Shown here: positions 54,501 to 62,754 of the stretch, piece after piece
Layout of the letters: every line of letters begins with the position of its first letter
How positions within the stretch are numbered: the stretch's first letter is position 1
NCBI GenBank assembly: GCA_965247975.1
Contig: OZ252050.1
Coordinates: 1,426,001 to 1,490,000 of the forward strand
Direction: 5' to 3'
DNA from: Taishania sp965247975
GTDB lineage: Bacteria > Bacteroidota > Bacteroidia > Flavobacteriales_D > Crocinitomicaceae
Length of the DNA stretch: 64,000 nt
The notes under the pieces: model-generated
Told to the model about the DNA's origin: nothing
The model's input: the letters and a program-made list of their open reading frames with translations, nothing else
The model's database searches: none
Translations under genes and position numbers: made by a program

Positions 54501-57500
54501 TGTCCAAGTTACTGTTGTGTTACCAATTGGGAATACTGCAGGAGCATCATTAGTTACTGTTGGAACACCACAGTTATCAGTTGCAGTAGCCGTTCCAATA
54601 GCAGCTGTTGAAGTACAAAGACCAGCATCTGTATTTATTGTAATATCCGTTGGACAAGTAATCACAGGATTTTCAGCATCTACTACTGTCACAACTTGTG
54701 TACATGTTGCAGTATTTCCAGCAGCATCAGTTGCTGTCCAAGTAACAGTTGTGTTACCAATAGGGAATGCAGTAGGAGCATCGTTTGTTACAGTTGGAGC
54801 GCCACAGTTATCAGTTGCAGTTGCTGTTCCAATCGCAGCAGTTGAAGTACAAAGACCTGCATCAGTATTTATTGTAATATCAGTTGGACACGTAATCACT
54901 GGATTTTCAGCATCCTCAACTGTAATTGTTTGAGTACAAGTTGCTGTGTTTCCAGAAGCATCTGTTGCTGTCCAAGTAACTGTTGTAGCACCGATTGGGA
55001 ATACCGCTGGAGCATCATTTGTGATTGTTGGTACTCCACAGTTATCAGTTGCAGTTGCTGTTCCAATTGCAGTTGATGAAGTACAAAGTCCAGCATCTGC
55101 ATCAACAGTGATATCAGTTGGACATGTAATCACTGGATTTTCAGCGTCAACTACTGTTACAATTTGCGCACATGTAGCAACATTTCCAGCAGCATCTGTT
55201 GCTGTCCAAGTTACTGTTGTGTTACCAATTGGGAATACTGCAGGAGCATCATTAGTTACTGTTGGAACACCACAGTTATCAGTTGCAGTAGCCGTTCCAA
55301 TAGCAGCTGTTGAAGTACAAAGACCAGCATCTGTATTTATTGTAATATCCGTTGGACAAGTAATCACAGGATTTTCAGCATCTACTACTGTCACAACTTG
55401 TGTACATGTTGCAGTATTTCCAGCAGCATCAGTTGCTGTCCAAGTAACAGTTGTGTTACCAATAGGGAATGCAGTAGGAGCATCGTTTGTTACAGTTGGA
55501 ACACCACAATTATCAGTTGCGGTTGCTGTTCCAATCGCAGCAGTTGAAGTACAAAGACCAGCATCTGTATTTATTGTAATATCAGTTGGACAAGTAATCA
55601 CTGGATTTTCAGCATCCTCAACTGTAATTGTTTGAGTACAAGTTGCTGTGTTTCCAGCACCATCTGTTGCTGTCCAAGTAACTGTTGTAGCACCGATTGG
55701 GAATACCGCTGGAGCATCATTTGTGATTGTTGGTACTCCACAGTTATCAGTTGCAGTTGCTGTTCCAATTGCAGTTGATGATGTACAAAGTCCAGCGTCT
55801 GCATCAACTGTGATATCAGTTGGACATGTAATCACTGGATTTTCAGCGTCAACTACTATTACAATTTGCGCACATGTAGCAACATTTCCAGCAGCATCTG
55901 TTGCCGTCCAAGTTACTGTTGTGTTACCAATTGGGAATACCGCAGGAGCATCATTCGTTACCGTTGGAACACCACAGTTATCCGTTGCAGTTGCAGTTCC
56001 AATCGCAGCAGTTGAAGTACAAAGACCTGCATCAGTATTAATAGTAATATCCGTTGGACATGTAATCACTGGATTTTCAGCATCTACTACTGTCACAACT
56101 TGTGTACATGTTGCAGTATTTCCAGCAGCATCAGTTGCTGTCCAAGTAACAGTTGTGTTACCAATAGGGAATGCAGTAGGAGCATCGTTTGTTACAGTTG
56201 GAACACCACAATTATCAGTTGCAGTTGCAGTTCCAATCGCCGCAGTTGAAGTACAAAGCCCTGCATCTGTATTTATTGTAATATCAGTTGGACAAGTAAT
56301 CACTGGATTTTCAGCATCCTCAACTGTAATTGTTTGAGTACAAGTTGCTGTGTTTCCAGCACCATCTGTTGCTGTCCAAGTAACTGTTGTAGCACCGATT
56401 GGGAATACCGCTGGAGCATCATTTGTGATTGTTGGTACTCCACAGTTATCAGTTGCAGTAGCTGTTCCAATTGCAGTTGATGAAGTACAAAGTCCAGCGT
56501 CTGCATCAACAGTGATATCTGTTGGACATGTAATTACTGGATTTTCAGCGTCAACTACTGTCACAATTTGAGCACATGTAGCAACATTTCCAGCAGCATC
56601 TGTTGCCGTCCAAGTTACTGTTGTTGCACCTATTGGGAATACCGCAGGAGCATCATTAGTTACTGTTGGAACACCACAGTTATCAGTTGCAGTAGCCGTT
56701 CCAATCGCCGCAGTTGAAGTACAAAGACCAGCATCAGTATTAATAGTAATATCCGTTGGACATGTAATCACTGGATTTTCAGCATCCACAACTGTCACGA
56801 TTTGCGCACATGTTGCAGTATTTCCAGCAGCATCTGTTGCTGTCCAAGTAACAGTTGTGTTACCAATTGGGAATGCAGCAGGAGCATCGTTTGTTACAGT
56901 TGGAGCACCACAGTTATCAGTTGCAGTGGCAGTTCCAATCGCAGCAGTCGAAGTACAAAGACCAGCATCTGTATTTATTGTAATATCAGTTGGACACGTA
57001 ATCACTGGATTTTCAGCATCCTCAACTGTAATTGTTTGAGTACAAGTTGCTGTGTTTCCAGCACCATCTGTTGCCGTCCAAGTAACTGTTGTAGCACCGA
57101 TTGGGAATACCGCTGGAGCATCATTTGTGATTGTTGGTACTCCACAGTTATCAGTTGCAGTAGCTGTTCCAATTGCAGTTGATGAAGTACAAAGTCCAGC
57201 GTCTGCATCAACAGTGATATCCGTTGGACATGAAATGATTGGAGGTTGAGAGTCAACAATAGTTACTGATTGCAAGCAAGTAATGATGTTTCCAGCCCCG
57301 TCTATTGCTGTCCAAGTTACAATTGTCGTTCCAAGATTAAAGATTGCTGGAGCGTCACTTGTTACAGAAGGAATTCCACAATTATCTGTAGCTGAAGCTA
57401 TACCAATTGGTTTTGTTGAAGTACATAATCCTGCATCAGCGTCTATAACTAAATCGTCTGGACATGTAATTACTGGATTTTCAGTATCAACAACTGTCAC

Positions 57501-60488
57501 CACATGGGTACATGTTGCCGTATTTCCAGCCGCATCAGTTGCAGTCCAAGTAACTGTTGTTGCACCAATAGGAAACTCAGCAGGCGCATCGTTTGTCACA
57601 ACAGGAACCCCACAGTTATCCGTTGCAGTTGGTGTTCCAATAGTGGCAGTCGATGTACACAGTCCTGGATCTGTATTAATAGTAATATCAGTAGGACAAG
57701 TAATTACAGGATCAATATCATCAACCAACGTTAAGTCAAATGAACATATAGCAGTGTTTCCAGCATCATCAATCAACGTTAAAACTACATTTTGATTTCC
57801 AGTAATAACTGTTCCACTAGCTGGGTTTTGTGAAAAAGTTAGTCCACAATTATCTGAATAAGTAGCGATTGTGCTATAGTCTGGAATAGTGTAATCACAT
57901 GTTCCGCTTAACGAAATTGTTTGATTAATAGGGCAAAGTGTGAAAACTGGATCAATTGAATCTACTAAATTAATATAACTAGTTAAAGTTAATGTGTTTG
58001 AACATCCGTTTACATCTGTAACAACGAGTGTCACATCGTAAGACCCGAGAGCTGTGTAATTGTTCGATGGGTTTTGAACATTAGATGTATTTCCATCGCC
58101 AAAATCCCAAGACCAAGTAGCAATTGGCGAAAACGAAGTTGAAGCATCTGTGAAATTAACCAAAAGAGGTGAACAGTCTGAGTTTAAATTATCCCCAGAA
58201 AATGCTGCAACTGGTCCGCCAATTGTGATGGATACATCTGAGGAATTTGGACAAGCACCATTTGTTGTATAAGTTATTGTATATGTTCCTGATGTGCTTG
58301 CAGATAAATCAATGGTTCCTGTTGTTGCATCTAAGGATAAACCAGCAGGGCTGCTTGTGAAAGATCCACCAGCCAAACCTGTAATCGTAGGTGTTGGATC
58401 TGTATCATCAACACAATAAGTTGGATCACTATAACTAAATGATGCATCATCTAACGGATTAATTACTAATGCAAAATCTTCTTCATTCGGACATGTTCCA
58501 TTTGTTGTGTAAGTAACTGTATACGAATTTGGTGTACTCGCAGAAAGATCAATTTCACCCGTAGTTGCATTTATCGATAACCCTGCTGGCAAGCTTGTGA
58601 ACGTGCCTCCTGCCAAACCAGTGATGGTTGGAGTTGGATCGGTGTCACTTACACAAAATGTGTTATTTGCATAACTAAATGAAGCATCATCCATTTCATT
58701 TACTGTCAATGATACATCCATTGTATTTGGACAGGCTCCAACTGTTGAATAAGTTACAGTATAAGTACCAACAGTACTTGTCGATAACTCTACTGTTCCA
58801 GTTGTTGGATCAATTGTTAAACCTGCGGGTGCACTTGTAAAAGTACCGCCAGCAATTCCAGTGATGGTTGGCGTTTGGTCAGCTTCGTTTGTACAATAAC
58901 TTAAAGCACTGTAAGCGAATGTTGCGTCATCTAATGGAGTAACTGTCAATCCAACATTTGAACTGTTTGGACAAGTTCCATTTGTAGTATATGTAACAAC
59001 GTATGTATTTGGAGTGCTCGCTGACAAATCAATTTCGCCCGTGCTTGCATTTAAAACTAAACCAGCTGGTGAACTTGTAAACGTACCTCCAGCCAAGCCT
59101 GTAATTGTAGGAGTTGGATCTGTTTCAAAAACACAATAGAATGGTGCACTGTAACTAAAGTCGGCATCATCTTGTGCGTTGATAGTCATGCTAAAAGTGG
59201 AACTGTTTGGACAAATTCCAAGAATGGAATAAGTGATTGTATAGGTTCCTGGTGTGCTAGCTGATAGGTCAACTAATCCGCTTGACGAATTAATGACCAT
59301 TCCAGCAGGAGAACTTGTAAATGTTCCTCCAGGCGCTCCAGTAACTGTTGGAATTGGATCTGATTCATTTGCACAATAAGTGTTGGAAGGATAAGTAAAG
59401 TCTGTGTTTGGAGCAGCATTTAAAATGACCAATACATTCGAGCTGTTTTGACAAACTCCATTTGTTGTGTATACAACCGAATAAGCATTAATCGCACTTG
59501 CCAGAATGTTTATTTCTCCAGTAGTTGGGTTCAATGAAAGTCCAGCGGGAAAACTAGAAAAAGTACCTCCTGGTAAGCCCGTAATTGTCGGTGTTGGATT
59601 TGGATTGTTAGTACAGTATAGGAAAGAACTATAGTTAAAAGAAGCATTGTCTAATGTACTTACAATTTGAATAGAAACGTTTGAAGAATTACCACAAGGT
59701 CCCGAAGTTGTATAAGTTACTGTATATGTGTTTGGAATACTTGCCGATACATCGATTGTTCCTGTTGTAGCATTTATAAATAAACCAAATGGAGTTGCTG
59801 AAAAAGTTCCTCCTGTTACACCAGAAATCGTTGGTGTTGGATCGGTTGCAACAACACAATATGCAGGTGCGCTATAGTTAAAAGCAACATTGTCCAAACC
59901 AGTTACTGAAACCGTTGCATTAGTACTCGTTGGACAAGCACCTGAGGTTGTATAAGTGATAGTATAGGTATTTATCGCACTAGCAGACAAATCAATAGTA
60001 CCAGTTGCGCTGTTTATTACGAGTCCGGCAGGAGAACTTGTAAATGTACCTCCCGCTAATCCTGAAATCGTTGGAGTAGGGTCGGAGGCATTCATACAAA
60101 AGGATGCGGCGCTGTAATTGAAGCTGGAATTATCTGGCGATGTTACCGTTACAGCAACACTTCCACATGCTCCTGGAACAACACAACCACCTTCTCCTCG
60201 CACAAAATACGTGAAATTAGCAAGCGTTGGATTTACAACAAAAGTAGTTCCAGTTGTACTTCCAACTAAAGTTCCTCCGCAAGATCCAGAATATATGAAC
60301 CACTCCGTTGCATCGTTCAATGTTCCACTAATGGTTAACGTAGTAGGATCTCCATCGCACACAGTTGCTGGAGCATAAGTAATTGTAGGAATTGTCGGAT
60401 CTGTACATTGAGCATTAACAGACCAAACTCCTGCAAAAACGGATAAAATAAGCAGTAAAATAGACTTATTCATAAGCAAATTTTTCAT
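48516..60488 (-). CDS. Giant HYR-repeat T9SS surface protein (3,990 aa)
   Basis: Signal peptide (1-26; start at ATG 60488 or 60473), then an Ig-like start, eight ~81-residue repeats (about 115-770; pattern FNYSA...YC...DPTPTITGLAGGTF), a PKD domain (about 775-860; WSWDFGDGNTS), an atypical HYR (about 865-925), and about 37 tandem 78-residue HYR modules (about 924-3810), most with two Cys (GLCTS, TDNCG). A type B T9SS sorting domain ends it (TPNGDGKNDNWVIRE...). HYR domains mediate cell adhesion, so this is a probable surface adhesin. The PorP/SprF-OmpA fusion 20 bases downstream is its likely outer-membrane partner. Antisense frames here are only shadows of the repeats. Confidence 0.93.
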   Translation of the reverse strand: MKNLLMNKSILLLILSVFAGVWSVNAQCTDPTIPTITYAPATVCDGDPTTLTISGTLNDATEWFIYSGSCGGTLVGSTTGTTFVVNPTLANFTYFVRGEGGCVVPGACGSVAVTVTSPDNSSFNYSAASFCMNASDPTPTISGLAGGTFTSSPAGLVINSATGTIDLSASAINTYTITYTTSGACPTSTNATVSVTGLDNVAFNYSAPAYCVVATDPTPTISGVTGGTFSATPFGLFINATTGTIDVSASIPNTYTVTYTTSGPCGNSSNVSIQIVSTLDNASFNYSSFLYCTNNPNPTPTITGLPGGTFSSFPAGLSLNPTTGEINILASAINAYSVVYTTNGVCQNSSNVLVILNAAPNTDFTYPSNTYCANESDPIPTVTGAPGGTFTSSPAGMVINSSSGLVDLSASTPGTYTITYSILGICPNSSTFSMTINAQDDADFSYSAPFYCVFETDPTPTITGLAGGTFTSSPAGLVLNASTGEIDLSASTPNTYVVTYTTNGTCPNSSNVGLTVTPLDDATFAYSALSYCTNEADQTPTITGIAGGTFTSAPAGLTIDPTTGTVELSTSTVGTYTVTYSTVGACPNTMDVSLTVNEMDDASFSYANNTFCVSDTDPTPTITGLAGGTFTSLPAGLSINATTGEIDLSASTPNSYTVTYTTNGTCPNEEDFALVINPLDDASFSYSDPTYCVDDTDPTPTITGLAGGSFTSSPAGLSLDATTGTIDLSASTSGTYTITYTTNGACPNSSDVSITIGGPVAAFSGDNLNSDCSPLLVNFTDASTSFSPIATWSWDFGDGNTSNVQNPSNNYTALGSYDVTLVVTDVNGCSNTLTLTSYINLVDSIDPVFTLCPINQTISLSGTCDYTIPDYSTIATYSDNCGLTFSQNPASGTVITGNQNVVLTLIDDAGNTAICSFDLTLVDDIDPVITCPTDITINTDPGLCTSTATIGTPTATDNCGVPVVTNDAPAEFPIGATTVTWTATDAAGNTATCTHVVTVVDTENPVITCPDDLVIDADAGLCTSTKPIGIASATDNCGIPSVTSDAPAIFNLGTTIVTWTAIDGAGNIITCLQSVTIVDSQPPIISCPTDITVDADAGLCTSSTAIGTATATDNCGVPTITNDAPAVFPIGATTVTWTATDGAGNTATCTQTITVEDAENPVITCPTDITINTDAGLCTSTAAIGTATATDNCGAPTVTNDAPAAFPIGNTTVTWTATDAAGNTATCAQIVTVVDAENPVITCPTDITINTDAGLCTSTAAIGTATATDNCGVPTVTNDAPAVFPIGATTVTWTATDAAGNVATCAQIVTVVDAENPVITCPTDITVDADAGLCTSSTAIGTATATDNCGVPTITNDAPAVFPIGATTVTWTATDGAGNTATCTQTITVEDAENPVITCPTDITINTDAGLCTSTAAIGTATATDNCGVPTVTNDAPTAFPIGNTTVTWTATDAAGNTATCTQVVTVVDAENPVITCPTDITINTDAGLCTSTAAIGTATATDNCGVPTVTNDAPAVFPIGNTTVTWTATDAAGNVATCAQIVIVVDAENPVITCPTDITVDADAGLCTSSTAIGTATATDNCGVPTITNDAPAVFPIGATTVTWTATDGAGNTATCTQTITVEDAENPVITCPTDITINTDAGLCTSTAAIGTATATDNCGVPTVTNDAPTAFPIGNTTVTWTATDAAGNTATCTQVVTVVDAENPVITCPTDITINTDAGLCTSTAAIGTATATDNCGVPTVTNDAPAVFPIGNTTVTWTATDAAGNVATCAQIVTVVDAENPVITCPTDITVDADAGLCTSSTAIGTATATDNCGVPTITNDAPAVFPIGATTVTWTATDASGNTATCTQTITVEDAENPVITCPTDITINTDAGLCTSTAAIGTATATDNCGAPTVTNDAPTAFPIGNTTVTWTATDAAGNTATCTQVVTVVDAENPVITCPTDITINTDAGLCTSTAAIGTATATDNCGVPTVTNDAPAVFPIGNTTVTWTATDAAGNVATCAQIVTVVDAENPVITCPTDITVDADAGLCTSSTAIGTATATDNCGVPTITNDAPAVFPIGATTVTWTATDASGNTATCTQTITVEDAENPVITCPTDITINTDAGLCTSTAAIGTATATDNCGAPAVTSDAPASFPIGNTTVTWTATDAAGNTATCTQVVTVVDAENPVITCPTDITINTDAGLCSSTAAIGTATATDNCGVPTVTNDAPAVFPIGNTTVTWTATDAAGNVATCAQIVTVVDAENPVITCPTDITVDADAGLCTSSTAIGTATATDNCGVPTITNDAPAVFPIGNTTVTWTATDASGNTATCTQTITVEDAENPVITCPTDITINTDAGLCTSTAAIGTATATDNCGAPTVTNDAPASFPIGNTTVTWTATDAAGNTATCTQVVTVVDAENPVITCPTDITINTDAGLCTSTAAIGTATATDNCGVPTVTNDAPAVFPIGNTTVTWTATDAAGNVATCAQIVTVVDAENPVISCPTDITVDADAGLCTSSTAIGTATATDNCGVPTITNDAPAVFPIGATTVTWTATDGAGNTATCTQTITVEDAENPVITCPTDITINTDAGLCTSTAAIGTATATDNCGAPTVTNDAPAAFPIGNTTVTWTATDAAGNTATCAQIVTVVDAENPVITCPTDITINTDAGLCTSTAAIGTATATDNCGVPTVTNDAPAVFPIGATTVTWTATDAAGNVATCAQIVTVVDAENPVITCPTDITVDADAGLCTSSTAIGTATATDNCGVPTITNDAPAVFPIGATTVTWTATDGAGNTATCTQTITVEDAENPVITCPTDITINTDAGLCTSTAAIGTATATDNCGVPTVTNDAPTAFPIGNTTVTWTATDAAGNTATCTQIVTVVDAENPVITCPTDITINTDAGLCTSTAAIGTATATDNCGVPTVTNDAPAVFPIGNTTVTWTATDAAGNVATCAQIVTVVDAENPVITCPTDITVDADAGLCTSSTAIGTATATDNCGVPTITNNAPAVFPVGTTTVTWTATDGGGNIATCAQIVTVVDAETPAITCPPATTINTDAGLCTSTAAFGTATATDNCGVPTVTNDAPAAFPIGNTTVTWTATDAAGNTATCTQVVTVVDAENPVITCPTDITINTDAGLCTSTAAIGTATATDNCGVPTITNNAPAVFPIGNTTVTWTATDAAGNVTTCAQIVTVVDSENPVITCPTAISLNADAGLCTSSASIGTATASDNCGVPTITNNAPAVFPVGTTTVTWTATDGGGNIATCTQIVTVVDAETPAITCPPATTINTDAGLCTSTAAFGTATATDNCGVPIVTNDAPTAFPIGNTTVTWTATDAAGNTATCTQVVTVVDAENPVITCPAAITINTDAGLCTSTAAIGNATATDNCSVPTITNNAPAVFPIGNTTVTWTATDAAGNVTTCAQIVTVVDSENPVITCPTAISLNADAGLCTSSASIGTATATDNCGVPTITNNAPAVFPVGTTTVTWTATDGGGNIATCTQIVTVVDAETPAITCPPATTINTDAGLCTSTAAIGTATATDNCGVPTVTNNAPASFPIGATTVTWTATDAAGNTATCTQVVTVVDAQNPVIICPVDVTIFTDAGDCTSSAPFGVATATDNCGIPTITNDAPANFPFGNNIVTWTATDAAGNTTTCTQLVKVEDLQDPTIICPPAITINTDPGSCASTAPIGLATGTDNCGVPTITNDAPATFPIGNTTVTWTATDNANNIITCTQLVTVVDNQDPTIICPSAVTLVANIGSCSATGSIGNATGADNCATPVITNNAPAIFPIGATTVTWTATDAAGNTTTCTQLVTVVDQEGPTVSCLGDVVETLDNNCQFTLPDYGALTTASDNCSSTVTTIQNPPAGTLLSGVQTVQITIDFEDDAGNITSCTFNVLTQASGINSGCLEDLFIATLLTPNGDGKNDNWVIREANYIQDCTVQVLNRWGQLVFEQKGYQNDWDGRVNGELLPDGTYYYVVLCNGEINYTGPLTILSAKN
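49040..57720 (-). repeat. HYR module array; 234-bp unit, 702-bp higher-order period
   Basis: The distance from the first canonical DPVITCP to the last EGPTVSC is 8,655 bases, which is 37 units of 234 bp. Between about 51.6 and 57.2 kb units occur in a fixed order of three types (VDADAGLCTSS then two INTDAGLCTST types, with G/S/N and T/V changes), a 702-bp period. It is not a CRISPR array (no spacers). Confidence 0.9.
52249..53009 (-). repeat. 761-bp block repeated without mismatch at +4,212 bp
   Basis: Read by eye, 52249-53009 equals 56461-57221 with no difference, while the adjacent 702-bp repeats of the array differ at several positions. The 4,212-bp offset is exactly six 702-bp units. The match extends to about 52082 with two mismatches. 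Confidence 0.85.
58200..60145 (-). repeat. Eight N-terminal repeats of about 81 residues
   Basis: Eight units with the pattern FxYSxxxYC-xxxxDPTPTITGLAGGTFTSxPAGL, seen at residues about 121, 200, 280 and so on to 770. They are less alike than the HYR units, so they are older or less homogenised. Confidence 0.85.
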
Positions 60489-60739
60489 AAAATTTATTAT
60501 ATATCATTCATAGGCTAAACCAAGAATTCTTGATCAGTCGAGAAATAGTGACGTCGAAAATAGATATTTTTTCCGTATTTGATTACCATGGAAACTTTTG
60601 TATTGTATTAAAATGAAAAATCTTTTTAACATGTTTTAACACAGTGATTTGGTTTTTGGCCACATAAAATCGCTGTAAGCATTGAAAACAGTGATTTTCT
60701 TTGATTTTTAATTGTTAATAACTTGATGTTAAATGAATA

Positions 60740-61681
60740 ATGCTTAACTTTATGCACTCAACTATTTTTAATGTGAAAACGCTACTTCAAATATTATTTT
60801 CTCTCTTTTTCGTTACTTGCAATTATGCTCAAACGGATCCGATTCGCATAAAAGCAACCATGGAAAAAGTGCTAGCCGGAGATGGCTTTCGTAATTTTGA
60901 AGATTCGGTAAAATTAAACGAAGTTGCTTCTTTTGTTTTTGAAGAATTTGTGAAAACGGGAGCCGAAACTTCTTTCGAAAAATTCACAGTCAATGGCAGA
61001 AGTTTTAAGAATGTAATTGGCCGTATTGGTTCTACAGATAAACCTACCATTGTCATCGGTGCACATTACGATGTTTGTGGCTCAACGCCAGGCGCAGATG
61101 ATAACGCAAGTGGATTGGTGGGACTGATTGAAGCGATCAATCAACTGAAAAATTATTCAGGGGAATATTGTCTTGAGTTTGTTGCTTACACTTTGGAAGA
61201 ACCTCCTTATTTTGGGACAAAAGCCATGGGGAGTTATATTCATGCAAGTAATCTGAAAGCCACAGGTCGGAATGTTTATGGAATGGTTTCCCTTGAAATG
61301 ATTGGATTCTTTTCGGATGTAGAAGATTCGCAACAATATCCTTTCGGATTTATGCGCTGGTTTTATGGAAAGAAAGCGGATTACATTTTCATCGCTCGGC
61401 AAATGACAAATGGATCTTTTGTCAAGAAATTTACGAAGAAATACATGGGTAATAATGCGATTAAAACCCGAAAATTAGGAGCACCTAAATCGGTCACGGG
61501 AATTGATTTTTCGGACCATCGTAATTATTGGGAAATGGGATATGATGCTCTCATGCTTACAGATACCTCTTTTTACAGAAACAAGAATTACCACAAATTA
61601 TCAGACACCATTGACACCATCGATTTTCAGCGCATGGCAAAAGTCATTGATGCTCTCGTCAGTACCTTATGTCAATTTTGA
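60740..61681 (+). CDS. M28-family aminopeptidase
   Basis: 313 residues. Signal peptide (FNVKTLLQILFSLFFVTC...). Metal ligands: His109 and Asp111 region in IGAHYDVCGSTPGADDNASG (His109, Asp121), Glu in TLEEPPYFG (near 153), Glu in SLEMIG and His in DFSDHRNY. A di-zinc aminopeptidase, presumably periplasmic or secreted. ATG 60740 or 60752 (MHSTIF) can start it. No T9SS tail is present. Confidence 0.9.
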   Translation: MLNFMHSTIFNVKTLLQILFSLFFVTCNYAQTDPIRIKATMEKVLAGDGFRNFEDSVKLNEVASFVFEEFVKTGAETSFEKFTVNGRSFKNVIGRIGSTDKPTIVIGAHYDVCGSTPGADDNASGLVGLIEAINQLKNYSGEYCLEFVAYTLEEPPYFGTKAMGSYIHASNLKATGRNVYGMVSLEMIGFFSDVEDSQQYPFGFMRWFYGKKADYIFIARQMTNGSFVKKFTKKYMGNNAIKTRKLGAPKSVTGIDFSDHRNYWEMGYDALMLTDTSFYRNKNYHKLSDTIDTIDFQRMAKVIDALVSTLCQF

Positions 61682-61716
61682 ATTTCCATTTTTTTGAACT
61701 GACGCTTACATTTTCT

Positions 61717-61724
61717 TAAATTTG
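61717..61724 (+). promoter_or_regulatory. -7 box of lpxK (TAAATTTG)
   Basis: TAAATTTG ends 4 bases before the lpxK ATG (61729); the transcript would be leaderless. Confidence 0.65.
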
Positions 61725-61728
61725 TAGC

Positions 61729-62754
61729 ATGTTCAGTTGGCGAATTCTGCTTTTCCCGTTTGCATTTCTCTATGGATGTATTGTTTATCTCAGAAATTTC
61801 CTTTTTGATATCAGTATATTTAAATCTTATCGCATTCCGTCAAAGTCAATTGTTGTAGGGAATTTAAGTGTTGGTGGCACAGGAAAAAGCCCGCATATTT
61901 TGTACATTTTAAGTTTATTAAATCACCAACATCCAACGGCGATTATCAGTCGAGGGTATGGTAGAAAAACAAAAGGGTTGCTTGAGGTTCAAGAGAATTC
62001 AACGGCTTCTGATGTTGGCGACGAGCCGCTAATGTTTAAAAAACAACTAAAATCTTCTACGCAAGTGGTCGTTTCTGAAAAAAGAAAAATTGGAGTCGAT
62101 TTTGTGCTCGAAAAAAACCGAAACGCAGTGATTTTGTTAGACGATGCATTTCAACACCGTTATGTAAAAGCGGGCTTTTCAGTGATTTTAACAGATTTCA
62201 ATAATCCTTATTACAACTCTTTCATGTTGCCAATGGGCGATTTGAGAGAATTTACATCAGGGAAAAACCGAGCGGATTGTGTCGTCGTCACGAAATGTCC
62301 AGACGGGTTAACGGAAGATCAAAAAAAGATTATCAAATCCAAATTGAAATGGAAAAATGAGCAGGTATTTTTCTCTAAAATGAATTACGGAAATCTTATT
62401 CCTTTTGGAGAAAAAGTTGACCAAATTAAAAACGTTCTTCTCGTAACTGGAATTGCCAACCCAAAACCATTGTTAGAGATGCTTTCAGCGAATTATACTA
62501 TTGAATTAATGTCTTTTCCTGATCATCACAATTTTACCAAATCAGATATTGACAAAATTCTGCGAAAATTTGATATTTTTGCAAGTGCTGAAAAAGCGAT
62601 AATAACAACTGAAAAGGACTACGTTCGTCTGGAGTCATTGCTTCGTGAGTTGAACTGCCTCCATTTTCCGTGGTATTATCAAGCAATGACAGTAAAAATT
62701 GACGAAGAAGAAAAATTTAAAACCTTAATTAATAAGTATGTTGACACAATTTAA
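61729..62754 (+). CDS. lpxK: Tetraacyldisaccharide 4'-kinase
   Basis: 341 residues. Walker A in VGNLSVGGTGKSPHIL (near residue 45), then SRGYGRKTKG and DDAFQHRYV (near 145), which are LpxK hallmarks. Reaction: 4'-phosphorylation of the lipid A disaccharide by ATP on the inner membrane. The N-terminal hydrophobic helix anchors it. It overlaps the PNP gene by 17 bases. Confidence 0.96.
   Translation: MFSWRILLFPFAFLYGCIVYLRNFLFDISIFKSYRIPSKSIVVGNLSVGGTGKSPHILYILSLLNHQHPTAIISRGYGRKTKGLLEVQENSTASDVGDEPLMFKKQLKSSTQVVVSEKRKIGVDFVLEKNRNAVILLDDAFQHRYVKAGFSVILTDFNNPYYNSFMLPMGDLREFTSGKNRADCVVVTKCPDGLTEDQKKIIKSKLKWKNEQVFFSKMNYGNLIPFGEKVDQIKNVLLVTGIANPKPLLEMLSANYTIELMSFPDHHNFTKSDIDKILRKFDIFASAEKAIITTEKDYVRLESLLRELNCLHFPWYYQAMTVKIDEEEKFKTLINKYVDTI

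Noticed and set aside
49040..57720. Regular repeats suggestive of CRISPR
   Set aside because: The units are contiguous protein-coding modules with no unique spacers and a period of 234 bp.
60489..60739. Intergenic region upstream of the giant gene, with the palindrome CCAAGAATTCTTGATC
   Set aside because: The palindrome is short and I see no clear -7 box or operator pattern; left unannotated.
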